This document shows positions 12,429 to 21,719 of a stretch of 64,000 nucleotides of DNA, in pieces. The notes beneath the pieces are model-generated. The model saw only the letters and a program-made list of their open reading frames with translations. It was not told the DNA's origin and made no database searches. This DNA is from Betaproteobacteria bacterium HGW-Betaproteobacteria-11 (GTDB lineage Bacteria > Pseudomonadota > Gammaproteobacteria > Burkholderiales > Rhodocyclaceae), in NCBI GenBank assembly GCA_002842395.1, contig PHCV01000004.1:132374-196373 (forward strand), given 5' to 3'. The position numbers and the translations under genes are program-made. How positions within the stretch are numbered: the first letter of the stretch is position 1; the number at the start of each line of letters is the position of its first letter.

Positions 12429-13173
12429 GGCAACGATAGCGCCAGCGCACGCCGGGCCGTGCGCCTGGCCCCCAGGTCTGCTCGTCGAAGGTCAGCCAGC
12501 CGTCGCCGCGCCGGGTGATGACGGTCGAGGAACGGGTACCGTAGTCGTCTGACTTGACGAAGGCGGCGGAGAGCAGGCGTTCCCATTCGAGCGGCACGCC
12601 GGTGGCCGGCAGCAGCGGATCGGGATGTACCCGATCGTCGTGGAGCAGGGCAAACAGCGGCGCTTCGTCGGGCAGGGCAGCAAGGGCACGGGAGAGCGCC
12701 GTCTTGCCAGCGCCGACTTTTGGCCAGGGCGTGTCGAGCAGATGGTTGGAAAGCCCGTAGATGCCGGGCGGCAGCAAGCGCCGTTCGCCGCTCACGTTGG
12801 AAGCCCACCACAGGCTTTCGCCGTCGCCGAGCAGCAGGTTGTAGCCGTTGTAACGCCGGCCATCGATTGCCGCCAGATAGTCTTCCGGCTGCTGTGTGCT
12901 GCGCAGAAAGCCGGCAACCAGCAGCCCGCGCGAAGCGGCGCCGGGTCGCTGTTGCGCCGGATCGCGGAAATTGGTCAGTGCCGCAAAGCGTCCGCCCCGC
13001 GTGATCCCGAGCCAGCTGCCGCCGGCTTCCAGGTCACGTCCGGCGAGGATCTGCGGGGCGTCCGGCCAGAAGGCGGCAGGCGCCGTCGGGCGAACGAAAA
13101 ACTCGTCGCGATTGGCCGCCACCAGCAGAGGATGGGTCGGCTGGCACTGCCAGGCGATGAGGATCAGGCACAT
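12409..13173 (-). CDS. NRDE family (TANGO2-like) protein
   Basis: 254 residues beginning MCLILIAW, the typical start of the NRDE/TANGO2 family, with the family motif AANRDEF at about 19-25. An N-terminal nucleophile-like Cys2 is present. GGSWLGITRGGRFAALTNFRD and YNGYNLLLGD are also characteristic. The biochemical role in bacteria is unknown; eukaryotic TANGO2 is linked to heme and lipid handling. It lies 25 bp downstream of ygfZ on the same strand. Repeat A copy 5 covers about residues 151-159 (PKVGAGKTAL). Confidence 0.85.
   Translation of the reverse strand: MCLILIAWQCQPTHPLLVAANRDEFFVRPTAPAAFWPDAPQILAGRDLEAGGSWLGITRGGRFAALTNFRDPAQQRPGAASRGLLVAGFLRSTQQPEDYLAAIDGRRYNGYNLLLGDGESLWWASNVSGERRLLPPGIYGLSNHLLDTPWPKVGAGKTALSRALAALPDEAPLFALLHDDRVHPDPLLPATGVPLEWERLLSAAFVKSDDYGTRSSTVITRRGDGWLTFDEQTWGPGARPGVRWRYRCPIRHDA
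12697..12721 (+). repeat. repeat A copy 5 (inside NRDE gene)
   Basis: CGCCGTCTTGCC then AGCGCCGACTTTT, a near-perfect copy. In the NRDE protein it reads KVGAGKTA. Confidence 0.85.
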
Positions 13174-13198
13174 CGACGGAGCACGGAAAGAGAGCAGG

Positions 13199-14194
13199 TC
13201 ACTCGAGGGCGTAGGGCAGGGGCAGGAAGCCCAGGCGCTCGCCTTCCGGGGTGCCCAGATGCACTTCACCGGCCTCGACCACGCCGAGTTGCACGCTAAC
13301 CAGGGCTTCGCAGCCACCCTCCGGCGAAGGCGCCACGCTGACCAGCGCACCGCACTGCTGATCGCCGGTTTCCGGCGCATAGACGTGCGTACCAGGCGCG
13401 GCGGCAGTGGTGAAGCGGGCGCGCAACATGCGCCGCTTGACCTTGCCCAGATAATGCGTGCGGGCGACGATTTCCTGGCCGGGATAGCAGCCTTTGGTGA
13501 AAGACACGCCGGAGACGCCCGGCAGATCCATGTTGAGCATCTGCGGCACGAAGACTTCCTGCGTTGCGCCAACGACGCGTGGCTGGCCGGCGGCGATTTC
13601 CAGCCACTGCCAGGCCAGCGAGCCGACCGGACGCGCCTTTTCAGTGAGGGCGTCCCAGCGGGCGGGTGCGGCATCCGCTTGCAGGCAGAGCAGGGCGCGG
13701 CTTGCATCGAGGCGGATCAGCACACCACCGTCGGTCACCGAAACCGCTGCCAGCGTCGGCTCGCAGAAAGCCGGCGCTGGCGAGGCGCCGAGCAGGACGC
13801 GTTCGGCGCTGGCGTCGGTCAGCTTGACCTTGGCCCGGAGCACGAACATCGACAGCTTCTTCAGGATACCGGGGAGAATCTCCTGCGGTACGAGGAGCAG
13901 GAAATCCTCGCCTTCGCGCCAGATCGCGAAAATCGCCAGCAGTCGCCCCTTGGGCGTGCAAAAACCTGCCAGACGCAGGGTTGCAGCATCGATCCCTTTG
14001 ATATCGTTGGTCAGCAGGTTGTGCAGGAATACGCTGGCGTCGGGGCCGCTGGCGCGAATCAGGCCGAACTCGGCGAGCGGGGCGACGATGGCGCCGTCGC
14101 GGGCGGCGGCGAGTTCCTCGGCGGGAGTGCCGAAATGTTCACCAGCGGCCTGCATCCCGGCGGCAATCAGTCGTTGGTTCCAGTCTGGATTCAT
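13199..14194 (-). CDS. ygfZ: tRNA-modifying/Fe-S maturation protein YgfZ
   Basis: A folate-binding protein of the GcvT/YgfZ family that helps assemble or protect iron-sulfur enzymes such as MiaB. It has 331 residues from ATG 14194. The hallmark motif KGCYPGQEIVART (about 232-244) is intact, and YLGKVKRRM follows. The N-terminal GLIRASGPDASVFLHNLLTNDI aligns with the GcvT-like folate domain. It is divergent from mltG (76-bp gap) and precedes the NRDE gene. Repeat A copy 6 occupies about residues 135-142 (SPAPAF). Confidence 0.9.
   Translation of the reverse strand: MNPDWNQRLIAAGMQAAGEHFGTPAEELAAARDGAIVAPLAEFGLIRASGPDASVFLHNLLTNDIKGIDAATLRLAGFCTPKGRLLAIFAIWREGEDFLLLVPQEILPGILKKLSMFVLRAKVKLTDASAERVLLGASPAPAFCEPTLAAVSVTDGGVLIRLDASRALLCLQADAAPARWDALTEKARPVGSLAWQWLEIAAGQPRVVGATQEVFVPQMLNMDLPGVSGVSFTKGCYPGQEIVARTHYLGKVKRRMLRARFTTAAAPGTHVYAPETGDQQCGALVSVAPSPEGGCEALVSVQLGVVEAGEVHLGTPEGERLGFLPLPYALE
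13767..13790 (-). repeat. repeat A copy 6 (inside ygfZ)
   Basis: The plus strand reads AAAGCCGGCGCTGGCG then AGGCGCCG; it differs from consensus at about two sites. In YgfZ it encodes ASPAPAF, the PAPTF-type frame. Confidence 0.7.
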
Positions 14195-14270
14195 GGGACG
14201 GGCGTGATCGAAAAGAGGGGATGGTATTATCGCGCCCGGCGCCGCCCGTGGCGCATGTTCCTTCATTTTC

Positions 14271-15257
14271 ATGCGTCGGTTTCTGCGTCTCCTCCTTTTC
14301 CTCGTAGCGATCGCCAGCCTGGCGGGTCTGTGGCTGGCGCTGCGGCCGCTGCCCCTGCGTTCTTCGCCAATCGAGTTTTCGGTGCCGCCCGGCGCCAGCC
14401 TGCGCTCGGCGGCACGAGTCATCGAAAGCGCCGGGATTGACCTTCCCGCCTGGCAATTCGAGGTTCTCGGCCGATTGCTGGGGCGCGCAACGAAAATCAA
14501 GGCCGGCAATTATGAAATCGACGGGCAACCGACGGCACTCGATGTGCTCGAAACGCTGACCCGCGGCGATGTCAGCCAAAGCGAACTGCTGGTGGTGGAG
14601 GGCAAGACCTTCGAGGATTTGCGCTTGGCACTGGCTGCGAGCCCTGACCTCGTGCATGACACCGAAGGTTTGAGCGCCACGCAAGTCCTCGCCCTGATCG
14701 GGGCGAGCGAATCCCATCCCGAGGGGCTATTCTTTCCCGATACGTATTTGTTCAATCGCGGCAGCAAGGAATCGGCGTTATTGAAGCGCGCCTATCAGGC
14801 GATGCAGCGCGAGCTGGCGGCCACTTGGGACGGACGAAACCCGAAATTACCGCTTAAGACACCCTATGAATTGCTTATTTTGGCCTCGATCGTTGAAAAA
14901 GAAAGCGGAATGGCCGACGATAGACCACAGATCGCCACTGTATTCATAAACCGCCTGCGTCTCGGCATGCCCTTGCAGACCGATCCGACGGTCATTTATG
15001 GCCTGGGTGCGCACTTCGATGGCAACCTGCGGCGCAAGGATCTCGAAACTGACACGCCGTGGAACACCTACACCCGGCGCGGCCTGCCACCGACGCCGAT
15101 TGCCCTGCCCGGACGCGAGGCGCTGCGGGCAGCGGCCAATCCGCCGGCCAGTGACAAGCTTTACTTCGTGGCGCGCGGCGATGGCGCGAGCGTGTTTTCC
15201 AGCACGCTCGAAGCGCATAATCAGGCCGTGGCACGCTATCAGAAAGGACAAAGGTAA
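14271..15257 (+). CDS. mltG: endolytic murein transglycosylase MltG
   Basis: An inner-membrane lytic transglycosylase that cuts nascent glycan strands. It has 328 residues. A single N-terminal membrane segment (about 5-24) is followed by a LysM-like region and the YceG domain. The catalytic glutamate lies in ILASIVEKESG (about 205-215), and the conserved QTDPTVIYGLG and DTPWNTYTRRGLPPTPI follow. It begins the mltG-tmk-holB-tatD cluster, 6 bp before tmk. Confidence 0.95.
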   Translation: MRRFLRLLLFLVAIASLAGLWLALRPLPLRSSPIEFSVPPGASLRSAARVIESAGIDLPAWQFEVLGRLLGRATKIKAGNYEIDGQPTALDVLETLTRGDVSQSELLVVEGKTFEDLRLALAASPDLVHDTEGLSATQVLALIGASESHPEGLFFPDTYLFNRGSKESALLKRAYQAMQRELAATWDGRNPKLPLKTPYELLILASIVEKESGMADDRPQIATVFINRLRLGMPLQTDPTVIYGLGAHFDGNLRRKDLETDTPWNTYTRRGLPPTPIALPGREALRAAANPPASDKLYFVARGDGASVFSSTLEAHNQAVARYQKGQR

Positions 15258-15263
15258 ACGTTC

Positions 15264-15872
15264 ATGCGAGGACGCTTCATCACCCTCGAAGGCATCGATG
15301 GCGCGGGAAAAAGCACCCAGCATGCCTGGCTGGTCGAGCATTTGCGGCAAAAAGGCCATGCTGTGGTCGCTACCCGCGAACCCGGCGGCACGCCACTGGG
15401 TGAAAGGTTGCGGGCGCTACTGCTCAGCGAGCCAATGCATCTCGAAACCGAGGCATTGCTGATGTTCGCCGCGCGACGGGAGCATCTGGCCCTGATTATC
15501 GAACCGGCCCTGGCTTCCGGGCGTTGGGTGGTTTGCGACCGGTTTGTCGACGCCTCGTTTGCCTATCAGGGCGGCGGACGGGGTCTGGCCTGGGAGAAAA
15601 TAGCCCGTCTGGCCGAATGGACGGTCGATGGCCTGAGTCCGGACCTTACGCTGATCTTCGATCTCCCCGTCGCCCTCGCCCAGCAGCGGCTCTCCGCCGC
15701 CTCGCCGACGCGGGATCGGTTCGAGCAGGAGCAGACCGATTTCTTCGAGCGGGTGCGTGCCGCCTATTTGCGAATCGCTGCCGAAAATCCACAACGCGTC
15801 AAGCTGATCGATGCCGAAAAATCCTTGGCCAATATCAATAAGTTACTTGAAGAAATAATTGCAACATTATAA
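15264..15872 (+). CDS. tmk: thymidylate kinase
   Basis: Phosphorylates dTMP to dTDP. The 202-residue protein has the P-loop GIDGAGKST (about 10-18), TREPGGT (substrate binding), and [17 protein letters not shown] (DR-x motif and lid region). It is standard family length. Its last 14 bases overlap the start of holB, and mltG ends 6 bp upstream, so a single transcript is likely. Confidence 0.96.
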   Translation: MRGRFITLEGIDGAGKSTQHAWLVEHLRQKGHAVVATREPGGTPLGERLRALLLSEPMHLETEALLMFAARREHLALIIEPALASGRWVVCDRFVDASFAYQGGGRGLAWEKIARLAEWTVDGLSPDLTLIFDLPVALAQQRLSAASPTRDRFEQEQTDFFERVRAAYLRIAAENPQRVKLIDAEKSLANINKLLEEIIATL

Positions 15873-16896
15873 TTTTAAACAATTTGAATCCATAAAGAGG
15901 CAGCTCGTCGGACAGGGACTTGGGCGGTTTCCTCATGCGATTCTGCTCGCCGGTCCCGAGGGTGTCGGCAAGCAGGCCTTTGCCGAGAATCTTGTCGCAC
16001 TACTGCTCTGCGAGGCGCCAACGGCGGCGCTTGAAGCCTGTGGCCAGTGCCCTTCCTGTCACTGGCTGAACACCGGAAATCATCCCGATTTTCGCCGTGT
16101 CGCTCCCGCCGGCGATGAAGAAGGCGAGGAGGGCGCGAGCGAAACGGTCAAACGACGGGGGGGCTCCACGCTGATTCGGATCGACCAGATCCGGGAGCTC
16201 GAAGATTTCGTGTTCGTTGGCAGCCACCGTCAGGGAAACCGGGTCGTCTTGCTCACCGAAGCCGAAGCGATGAACCCGGCGGCAGCCAATGCACTTCTTA
16301 AAATACTTGAGGAACCACCTGCAACTGTATATTTTATATTGATTACATCGAAACAAAAGAATCTCTTGCCCACCTTGCGCAGCCGCTGCCGCGTGATTCC
16401 CGTTCCGCTTCCCGAACCCATGGCCGCCGCTGAGTTTTTGAGAGTGGCCGGACTGGGAGATCAGGCCATGCGCTATCTGACGTTGGCGGGCGGAGCCCCG
16501 TTGAAGGTCGAGCAATGGAAAATCGCCGGTCAACTGGCGACGATCGACGCTGTGGTCGATAGCCTGACCAAGCCGGCAACTGATCCGCTGGCGTTGGCTG
16601 CGCGCTGGGATGGTCTGTTGAAAAATGATGGAGCATTTCGTCTCGATCACTTGGTCGAATGCGTGCAGCGCTGGTTGTTCGACCTGGCCCTGGAACGCAT
16701 GACGGGCGAGGTACGTTACCACCGTGGCTGGCCTCGCCCGAAAAATGTTTCAGCCCTCGATCCGCTGACCCTCGTCGCCGCCTGGCGAGAATTGCTTCCG
16801 TTGCGCCGCAGTGCCCGCCATCCGCTCAATCAGTTGCTTTTCATCGAAACGCTTGCTTCTTATACTTTACATGCAATTAATTCATCAACTCGCTGA
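15859..16896 (+). CDS. holB: DNA polymerase III delta-prime subunit
   Basis: A clamp-loader subunit. It has 345 residues and probably begins with a TTG codon overlapping the tmk end; no ATG occurs until far downstream. It shows [15 protein letters not shown] (modified P-loop), the zinc-binding cysteines [10 protein letters not shown] (about 54-63), an SRC-like motif ([11 protein letters not shown]) and LLKILEEPP. tatD follows after 9 bp; the pilZ gene often found between holB and tatD in related bacteria is absent. Confidence 0.92.
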   Translation: MQHYNFKQFESIKRQLVGQGLGRFPHAILLAGPEGVGKQAFAENLVALLLCEAPTAALEACGQCPSCHWLNTGNHPDFRRVAPAGDEEGEEGASETVKRRGGSTLIRIDQIRELEDFVFVGSHRQGNRVVLLTEAEAMNPAAANALLKILEEPPATVYFILITSKQKNLLPTLRSRCRVIPVPLPEPMAAAEFLRVAGLGDQAMRYLTLAGGAPLKVEQWKIAGQLATIDAVVDSLTKPATDPLALAARWDGLLKNDGAFRLDHLVECVQRWLFDLALERMTGEVRYHRGWPRPKNVSALDPLTLVAAWRELLPLRRSARHPLNQLLFIETLASYTLHAINSSTR

Positions 16897-16905
16897 TTAT
16901 AAAGA

Positions 16906-17688
16906 ATGACAAAACTGCTCGTCGATTCGCATTGCCATCTCGACTTTCCTGATTTTCAAGGCAAGGAGGGCGAGTTGCTGGCGAATATGCAGGCCACAGG
17001 GGTTGGTTGGGCCCTGATTGCTGGCGTCACTCTGGAACGGTTTCCTGGTGTGCTGGCTCTAGTCGATCGATTTCCCAACCTGTTTGCTGGGGTGGGTGTT
17101 CATCCGGATACGGAGCAGGGCGAGGAACCGGATGTCGAGCGGCTGGTACAGCTCGCCGAGCACCCAAAAGTCGTGGCCATTGGCGAAACCGGGCTGGATT
17201 ACTATCGACTGAAAGGGGATATGGAGTGGCAACGGAAGCGTTTTCGCACTCATATCCACGCCGCCAGGCAGTCAAGAAAACCCCTGATTATTCATACCCG
17301 TGAGGCAGCCGAAGATACACTGCGACTGCTTGCCGAAGAGCATGGCGGGGGCGTGGGCGGAGTTTTTCATTGCTTCACCGAAACCCGGGAAGTGGCCTCG
17401 AAAGCGCTTGACCTGGGTTTTCACATCTCCATCTCGGGCATCGTTACCTTCAAGAATGCCCGCCAGGTGAAGGATGTGGCCACTTTTGTGCCGCTTGACC
17501 GCTTGCTGGTCGAAACCGATTCGCCTTACCTTGCCCCTGTCCCTCATCGGGGCAAGCAGAACCAGCCGGCCTGGGTTTGCCATGTCGCGGCCGAGGTGGC
17601 GCGGCTGCGCGGGATCGAATTCGAGGTACTGGCACAGGCAACAACCTCCAATTTCTGTCAATTGTTCGGAGTCGGACGCGATGCGTAA
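16906..17688 (+). CDS. tatD: TatD-family metal-dependent hydrolase (DNase)
   Basis: A 260-residue TIM-barrel metallohydrolase of the TatD/YcfH group, which contains 3'-5' DNases. Metal ligands are visible: DSHCHLDF (7-14), GETGLDYYR (Glu, about 97), IIHTREA (His), VFHCFTE (His) and ETDSPYLAP (Asp). The position next to holB is typical of YcfH. Its last 8 bases overlap the ATG of the ankyrin-repeat gene. Confidence 0.92.
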   Translation: MTKLLVDSHCHLDFPDFQGKEGELLANMQATGVGWALIAGVTLERFPGVLALVDRFPNLFAGVGVHPDTEQGEEPDVERLVQLAEHPKVVAIGETGLDYYRLKGDMEWQRKRFRTHIHAARQSRKPLIIHTREAAEDTLRLLAEEHGGGVGGVFHCFTETREVASKALDLGFHISISGIVTFKNARQVKDVATFVPLDRLLVETDSPYLAPVPHRGKQNQPAWVCHVAAEVARLRGIEFEVLAQATTSNFCQLFGVGRDA

Positions 17689-18313
17689 CTTATTGATCGG
17701 GTTGGCTCTTTGTCTTGTTGGCGGGAGCGGGGCCCTGGCTGGCGCCTATGATGACATTCTGGCTGCAGCCAAGAATGGTGATAGTGCGATAGTGCTTGAT
17801 TTGCTCGCACGTGGAATGGATGTAAATACGGCCGACAAGTCGGGGACAACGCTGCTGATGCTGGCTGCCCACGGCAATAACCTCGAATTGATGGATAGCC
17901 TGCTCAAGAACGGCGCCAACGTGAATCGACGCAACCAATTTGGTGACTCAGCCTTGTTGGTAGCCAGCCTGAATGGTCATATCGAGGCTATCCGCCGTTT
18001 GCTTGTCGCTGGTGCCAAGATTAATCCGGAAGGCTGGACGCCATTGCATTACGCAGCCTATTCCGGCCACAGCGAGATTGCTGCATTTTTGCTTTCCCAT
18101 GGTGCTAGGATCGATGCTCGGGCACCCAACGGACAAACCGCGTTGATGCTCGCCGCAAAAAATGGAAGGCTGGAACTTGTGCACTTACTGATCGATGCCG
18201 ATGCGGACATGGACCTACCCGATCCGGATGGTAATACGGCTCGGAAGCTGGCGGCACAGGGAACGCATAGCGATATCTCGGATTACCTGCGCAGTGTCGG
18301 AGCCGTTGAGTAG
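17681..18313 (+). CDS. exported ankyrin-repeat protein
   Basis: 210 residues with a cleavable signal peptide (MRNLLIGLALCLVGGSGALA) and then about five ankyrin repeats (about 30-195). Examples of the TPLHYAAYSGHSEIAAFLL pattern include TLLMLAAHGNNLELMDSLL and TALMLAAKNGRLELVHLLI. A periplasmic protein-binding role is inferred from these repeats; no partner can be named. The start overlaps the tatD stop, so it is translationally coupled to the mltG-tmk-holB-tatD operon. Confidence 0.88.
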   Translation: MRNLLIGLALCLVGGSGALAGAYDDILAAAKNGDSAIVLDLLARGMDVNTADKSGTTLLMLAAHGNNLELMDSLLKNGANVNRRNQFGDSALLVASLNGHIEAIRRLLVAGAKINPEGWTPLHYAAYSGHSEIAAFLLSHGARIDARAPNGQTALMLAAKNGRLELVHLLIDADADMDLPDPDGNTARKLAAQGTHSDISDYLRSVGAVE

Positions 18314-18390
18314 GCCAGGCTGAATGTTGATCAATTGCATCTGACCTGAAATTATTATTCGCATAATTTGCATTATGTCAAATATTGAAT

Positions 18391-18425
18391 TAAAAATAAC
18401 GGTAACGGGAAGCCGTTACCGTTAT
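18391..18425 (-). terminator. intrinsic terminator of slyD
   Basis: A perfect 13-bp inverted repeat (arms 18396-18408 and 18413-18425) with a 4-base loop. On the minus strand it is followed by a run of five T, giving a classic rho-independent terminator just past the slyD stop. On the plus strand there is no T run, though the hairpin could still slow transcripts from the ankyrin gene. Confidence 0.85.
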
Positions 18426-18449
18426 CCTGGTCAAGCGAACCCGGCTCGG

Positions 18450-18932
18450 TCAGTGGTGATGCCCGTGCTCGCCATGAACATGGCCATGCGCTATTTCATT
18501 ATCGGTTGCTGCACGAACCTCTTTCACCGTACAGGTGAACAGCAAGGCAATCCCAGCCAACGGGTGGTTCCCATCAACGACGACCTTGTCGTCCGTAATA
18601 TCGGTGATGGTGTAGAGCACGCCCTCATCTTCGCCATCCTCTTCACCTCGCTCGAACTGCATGCCGACTTCGATGTTGTCAGGGAACATGTCGCGCGGTT
18701 CGATGATGACCTGCTCGGCAGCGTATTCGCCAAAGGCTTCCGAGGGCTGTAGCTTGACCGTCAGGGCTTCGCCGGGCATCTTGTCTTGAAGCATCTCCTC
18801 GATGCGATCGAAAATCCCGCCATACCCCCCATGTAGGTAGACCAAGGGTTCGGTACCCTCATCAACCGCATTTCCATCGGTATCTTTTACCTCGTAATCG
18901 AGTGTGACAACTGTATTCCTGGCAATTCGCAT
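18450..18932 (-). CDS. slyD: FKBP-type peptidyl-prolyl isomerase SlyD
   Basis: A cytoplasmic chaperone/prolyl isomerase and nickel-binding protein. It has 160 residues, with the FKBP part split by the insert-in-flap domain (about 70-125, SEAFGEYAAEQVIIEPRDMF). The C-terminal tail is histidine-rich (HGHVHGEHGHHH) and would bind Ni or Zn; SlyD helps hydrogenase maturation in E. coli. It is monocistronic, with a strong terminator downstream. Confidence 0.93.
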   Translation of the reverse strand: MRIARNTVVTLDYEVKDTDGNAVDEGTEPLVYLHGGYGGIFDRIEEMLQDKMPGEALTVKLQPSEAFGEYAAEQVIIEPRDMFPDNIEVGMQFERGEEDGEDEGVLYTITDITDDKVVVDGNHPLAGIALLFTCTVKEVRAATDNEIAHGHVHGEHGHHH

Positions 18933-19073
18933 CGTGAATCCTTTGCTGAAAAAATTGAGTAAATGAAGCGATTCGAACTGTTTTCATCAGGGCCAGATGA
19001 AGTTTCAACCCATGACTATGCGCATTACGCGCAACATCTGCAAAAGATTCTATCCGAGCCAGAACCTCATGTA

Positions 19074-20222
19074 TCAAATGCCACTTTTCCCATGCTCATC
19101 GAGCGAAAGCTCATCGCGGCGGTGCGGACTGGCCAGGTATTCATGTGAGCGCATCTCGATCAGGCGGCTGACAGTACGTTTGAATTCGGTGACTTGCGGG
19201 CCCGCGGTGTAAAGTTGTTCGGCCGCGACGGCCGCACTGATCACCAGTTTGACCCGATGCTCGTAAAGCACGTCAATCAACCAGGTGAAACGCCGTGCCT
19301 GGTTCGCCATCTCCGGGGTCATTTGCGGGACGCTGGACAGAATCAACGTATGGTGGCGATCAGCGAGCACCAGGTAATCATTTTGTGAACGAGGGCCATC
19401 GCACAAGGTTGCATAATCGAACCAGGCCACACCAGGAGCCCGGTGGATCACCGGTAACTCGCGGCCGAGCACGTTCACCGGACGCTGATGCCCCTCCCCG
19501 CCGCTGATCCGCCGAAAAATGTCGTGCAGGGCGGTAGCCGCAACATCATCGTCCGGCGTCAGGAAGATATTGGCCTGTTCGAGCGCCCGCAGGCGGTAGT
19601 CGATGCCGGCATCGACTTCAATCACGTCGAGGCGCTGCTCGAGCAGGTCGATGGTCGGCAGAAACAGCTGGCGTTGCAGTCCGTTTGGATACAGGCCGGC
19701 AGGCGGATAATTCGAGGTGATGCAGAAAATTACGCCGGCATCGAACAAAGCCCGCATCAGGCGTCCCAGAATCATGGCGTCGGCGATGTCCGAGACATGA
19801 AATTCATCGAAACACATGAGACGGGTTGCACTGGCGATATCCGTGGCCACCCTGGTCACTGGATCGCTTTCGTGGTGATGCGCCTTCAATGCCGCATGAA
19901 TCTCGCGCATGAAGGCATGAAAATGCACCCGACGTTTGCGTTGATAGGGTACGGCATCGAAAAAGCAGTCCATGAGGAAGCTTTTGCCACGACCAACCCC
20001 CCCCCAGAACCAGACACCGCGAGGCAATGGCGGACGGAGCAGCAGCTTGCGCAGACGGTTGCGGCGGGCGGCCTTGAGGGTCAGCAGTTCATCGTAGAAG
20101 CGCTGCAGGTGCTGTGCGGCAGCGTGCTGCGCCGGATCGGCGACGATGCCGCGCCGGGTCAGCGCGGCATCGAATGCTTCGATCATGCCGTCCTTGGGAA
20201 CGTTGAGGATACGATAGGCCAC
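19074..20222 (-). CDS. zapE: cell division ATPase ZapE (AFG1 family)
   Basis: An AFG1-like P-loop ATPase that associates with the Z-ring. It has 382 residues. Walker A GGVGRGKS (about 73-80), Walker B RLMCFDEFHVSD (about 134-145) and the sensor ITSNYPP are visible. The start is a GTG at 20222; an ATG twelve codons in is an alternative. It is last in the leftward TCA-cycle gene chain, after lpdA with a 56-bp gap that contains the palindrome CGCCGTACGGCG (20253-20264). Confidence 0.9.
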   Translation of the reverse strand: MAYRILNVPKDGMIEAFDAALTRRGIVADPAQHAAAQHLQRFYDELLTLKAARRNRLRKLLLRPPLPRGVWFWGGVGRGKSFLMDCFFDAVPYQRKRRVHFHAFMREIHAALKAHHHESDPVTRVATDIASATRLMCFDEFHVSDIADAMILGRLMRALFDAGVIFCITSNYPPAGLYPNGLQRQLFLPTIDLLEQRLDVIEVDAGIDYRLRALEQANIFLTPDDDVAATALHDIFRRISGGEGHQRPVNVLGRELPVIHRAPGVAWFDYATLCDGPRSQNDYLVLADRHHTLILSSVPQMTPEMANQARRFTWLIDVLYEHRVKLVISAAVAAEQLYTAGPQVTEFKRTVSRLIEMRSHEYLASPHRRDELSLDEHGKSGI

Positions 20223-20278
20223 TGCGCGTTATCTGACTAAAGTCGCATCGTGCGCCGTACGGCGGGATTCTTCGATCG

Positions 20279-21703
20279 TCAAAAATGCAATGGACGCTTG
20301 TCGACGGCGAGCGCCGCTTCGTGCATGGTTTCGGAGAGGGTGGGATGGGCGTGGCAGATGCGGGCGATATCCTCGGCAGAAGCGCTGAATTCCATCGCAG
20401 TCACAGCCTCGGCAATCAGCTCGGAAGCATTGTTGCCGATGATATGAACGCCCAGGATGCGATCGGTCTTGGCACAGGCCAGCATCTTGATGAACCCGGT
20501 GGTATCGCCCTGCCCCAGCGCGCGACCGTTGGCCAGAAAGGGAATCTGTCCGGCACGATATTCAACACCTTCATTCTTCAATTGCTGCTCGGTCTTGCCG
20601 ACCCAGGCAATTTCAGGATGGGTGTAGATCACCCAGGGAATGGCGGCGTAATTGACATGGCCTTTTTGTCCGGCGATGCACTCGGCCACCATGATGCCTT
20701 CCTCCATCCCCTTGTGAGCCAGCATGGGTCCAGGAACGACATCCCCCACCGCCCAGACGTTCGGCAGATTGGTCCGGCAGTGCGCATCGACGACAACGAA
20801 CCCGGACTCGTTGATGGCCAGACCGACCTCCGCCGCTCCGAAATTGTCACTATTGGGCATCCGGCCAACCGAGACGATCAACCGGTCGCATTCCAGGACC
20901 TTCGACTCGTCACCGGATTCGTAGCTGATCCTGACGCCCTTCTTGCCATGTTCGACCGCGGTGATTTTGACGCCAAGCTGAATGTTCAAACCTTGTTTCT
21001 GGGTGAATGTCTTCCAGGCTTCCTTGGCCACGGCAGCATCGGCGGCCGCAAGAAAATCCGGCACGGCTTCGAGAATGGTGACTTCGGCGCCGAGGCGTTT
21101 CCAGACCGAACCGAGTTCCAGGCCAATGACTCCGGCGCCGATCACGCCGAGACGTTTCGGCACCGAGTCGAAGGAAAGCGCGCCGACATTGTCGCAAATC
21201 ACCTTGTTATCCACCGGGATGCCGGGCAGATGTCTGGCCTGTGATCCCGTGGCGACAACGACATGGGTCGCTTCCACGACTTCTCCATTCACATCGACGC
21301 GCCAGCGCTCATTTTCCAGACCGACGAACTTGCCGTGTCCTGGCAGCAGCGTTACCTTGTTCTTCTTGAACAAGCCCTTGATACCGGAAGTCAGCTGCTC
21401 GACAATGTTGTCCTTGCGCTTGACCATGGTCGCCACGTCCATCGCCACCTTGCCGGTGCTGATGCCGTGCATGACGAAAGAATGATTGGCCTGTTCGAAG
21501 AGCTCCGAGGATTGCAGCAGCGCCTTGGATGGAATGCAACCGACGTTCAGGCAGGTGCCGCCGAGGCGTACCTGGCCCTTGGGATCGGCATAGGACTCGG
21601 CCTCGATGCAGGCCGTGGAAAGACCCAACTGGGCGGCACGAATGGCGGCGATATAACCGCCCGGGCCACCGCCAATTACGACGACATCAAACTGTTTGCT
21701 CAT
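20279..21703 (-). CDS. lpdA: dihydrolipoyl dehydrogenase (E3)
   Basis: Re-oxidizes dihydrolipoyl groups of the 2-oxoglutarate dehydrogenase complex, passing electrons to NAD+. It has 474 residues: FAD motif [12 protein letters not shown] (8-19), redox disulfide [13 protein letters not shown] (about 48-60), NAD motif [10 protein letters not shown], and the C-terminal His-Glu pair in HAHPTLSE. It lies 16 bp after odhB, in the usual E1-E2-E3 order for betaproteobacteria. Confidence 0.95.
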   Translation of the reverse strand: MSKQFDVVVIGGGPGGYIAAIRAAQLGLSTACIEAESYADPKGQVRLGGTCLNVGCIPSKALLQSSELFEQANHSFVMHGISTGKVAMDVATMVKRKDNIVEQLTSGIKGLFKKNKVTLLPGHGKFVGLENERWRVDVNGEVVEATHVVVATGSQARHLPGIPVDNKVICDNVGALSFDSVPKRLGVIGAGVIGLELGSVWKRLGAEVTILEAVPDFLAAADAAVAKEAWKTFTQKQGLNIQLGVKITAVEHGKKGVRISYESGDESKVLECDRLIVSVGRMPNSDNFGAAEVGLAINESGFVVVDAHCRTNLPNVWAVGDVVPGPMLAHKGMEEGIMVAECIAGQKGHVNYAAIPWVIYTHPEIAWVGKTEQQLKNEGVEYRAGQIPFLANGRALGQGDTTGFIKMLACAKTDRILGVHIIGNNASELIAEAVTAMEFSASAEDIARICHAHPTLSETMHEAALAVDKRPLHF

Positions 21704-21719
21704 GGCATCGGTTCCTTGC

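Noticed and set aside
18314..18390. Promoter or small RNA in the AT-rich gap after the ankyrin gene
   Set aside because: No -35/-10 pair or structure other than the slyD terminator could be supported.
18375..18752. Plus-strand frame through the slyD terminator and gene
   Set aside because: It starts in the terminator hairpin region and is antisense to slyD; no support.
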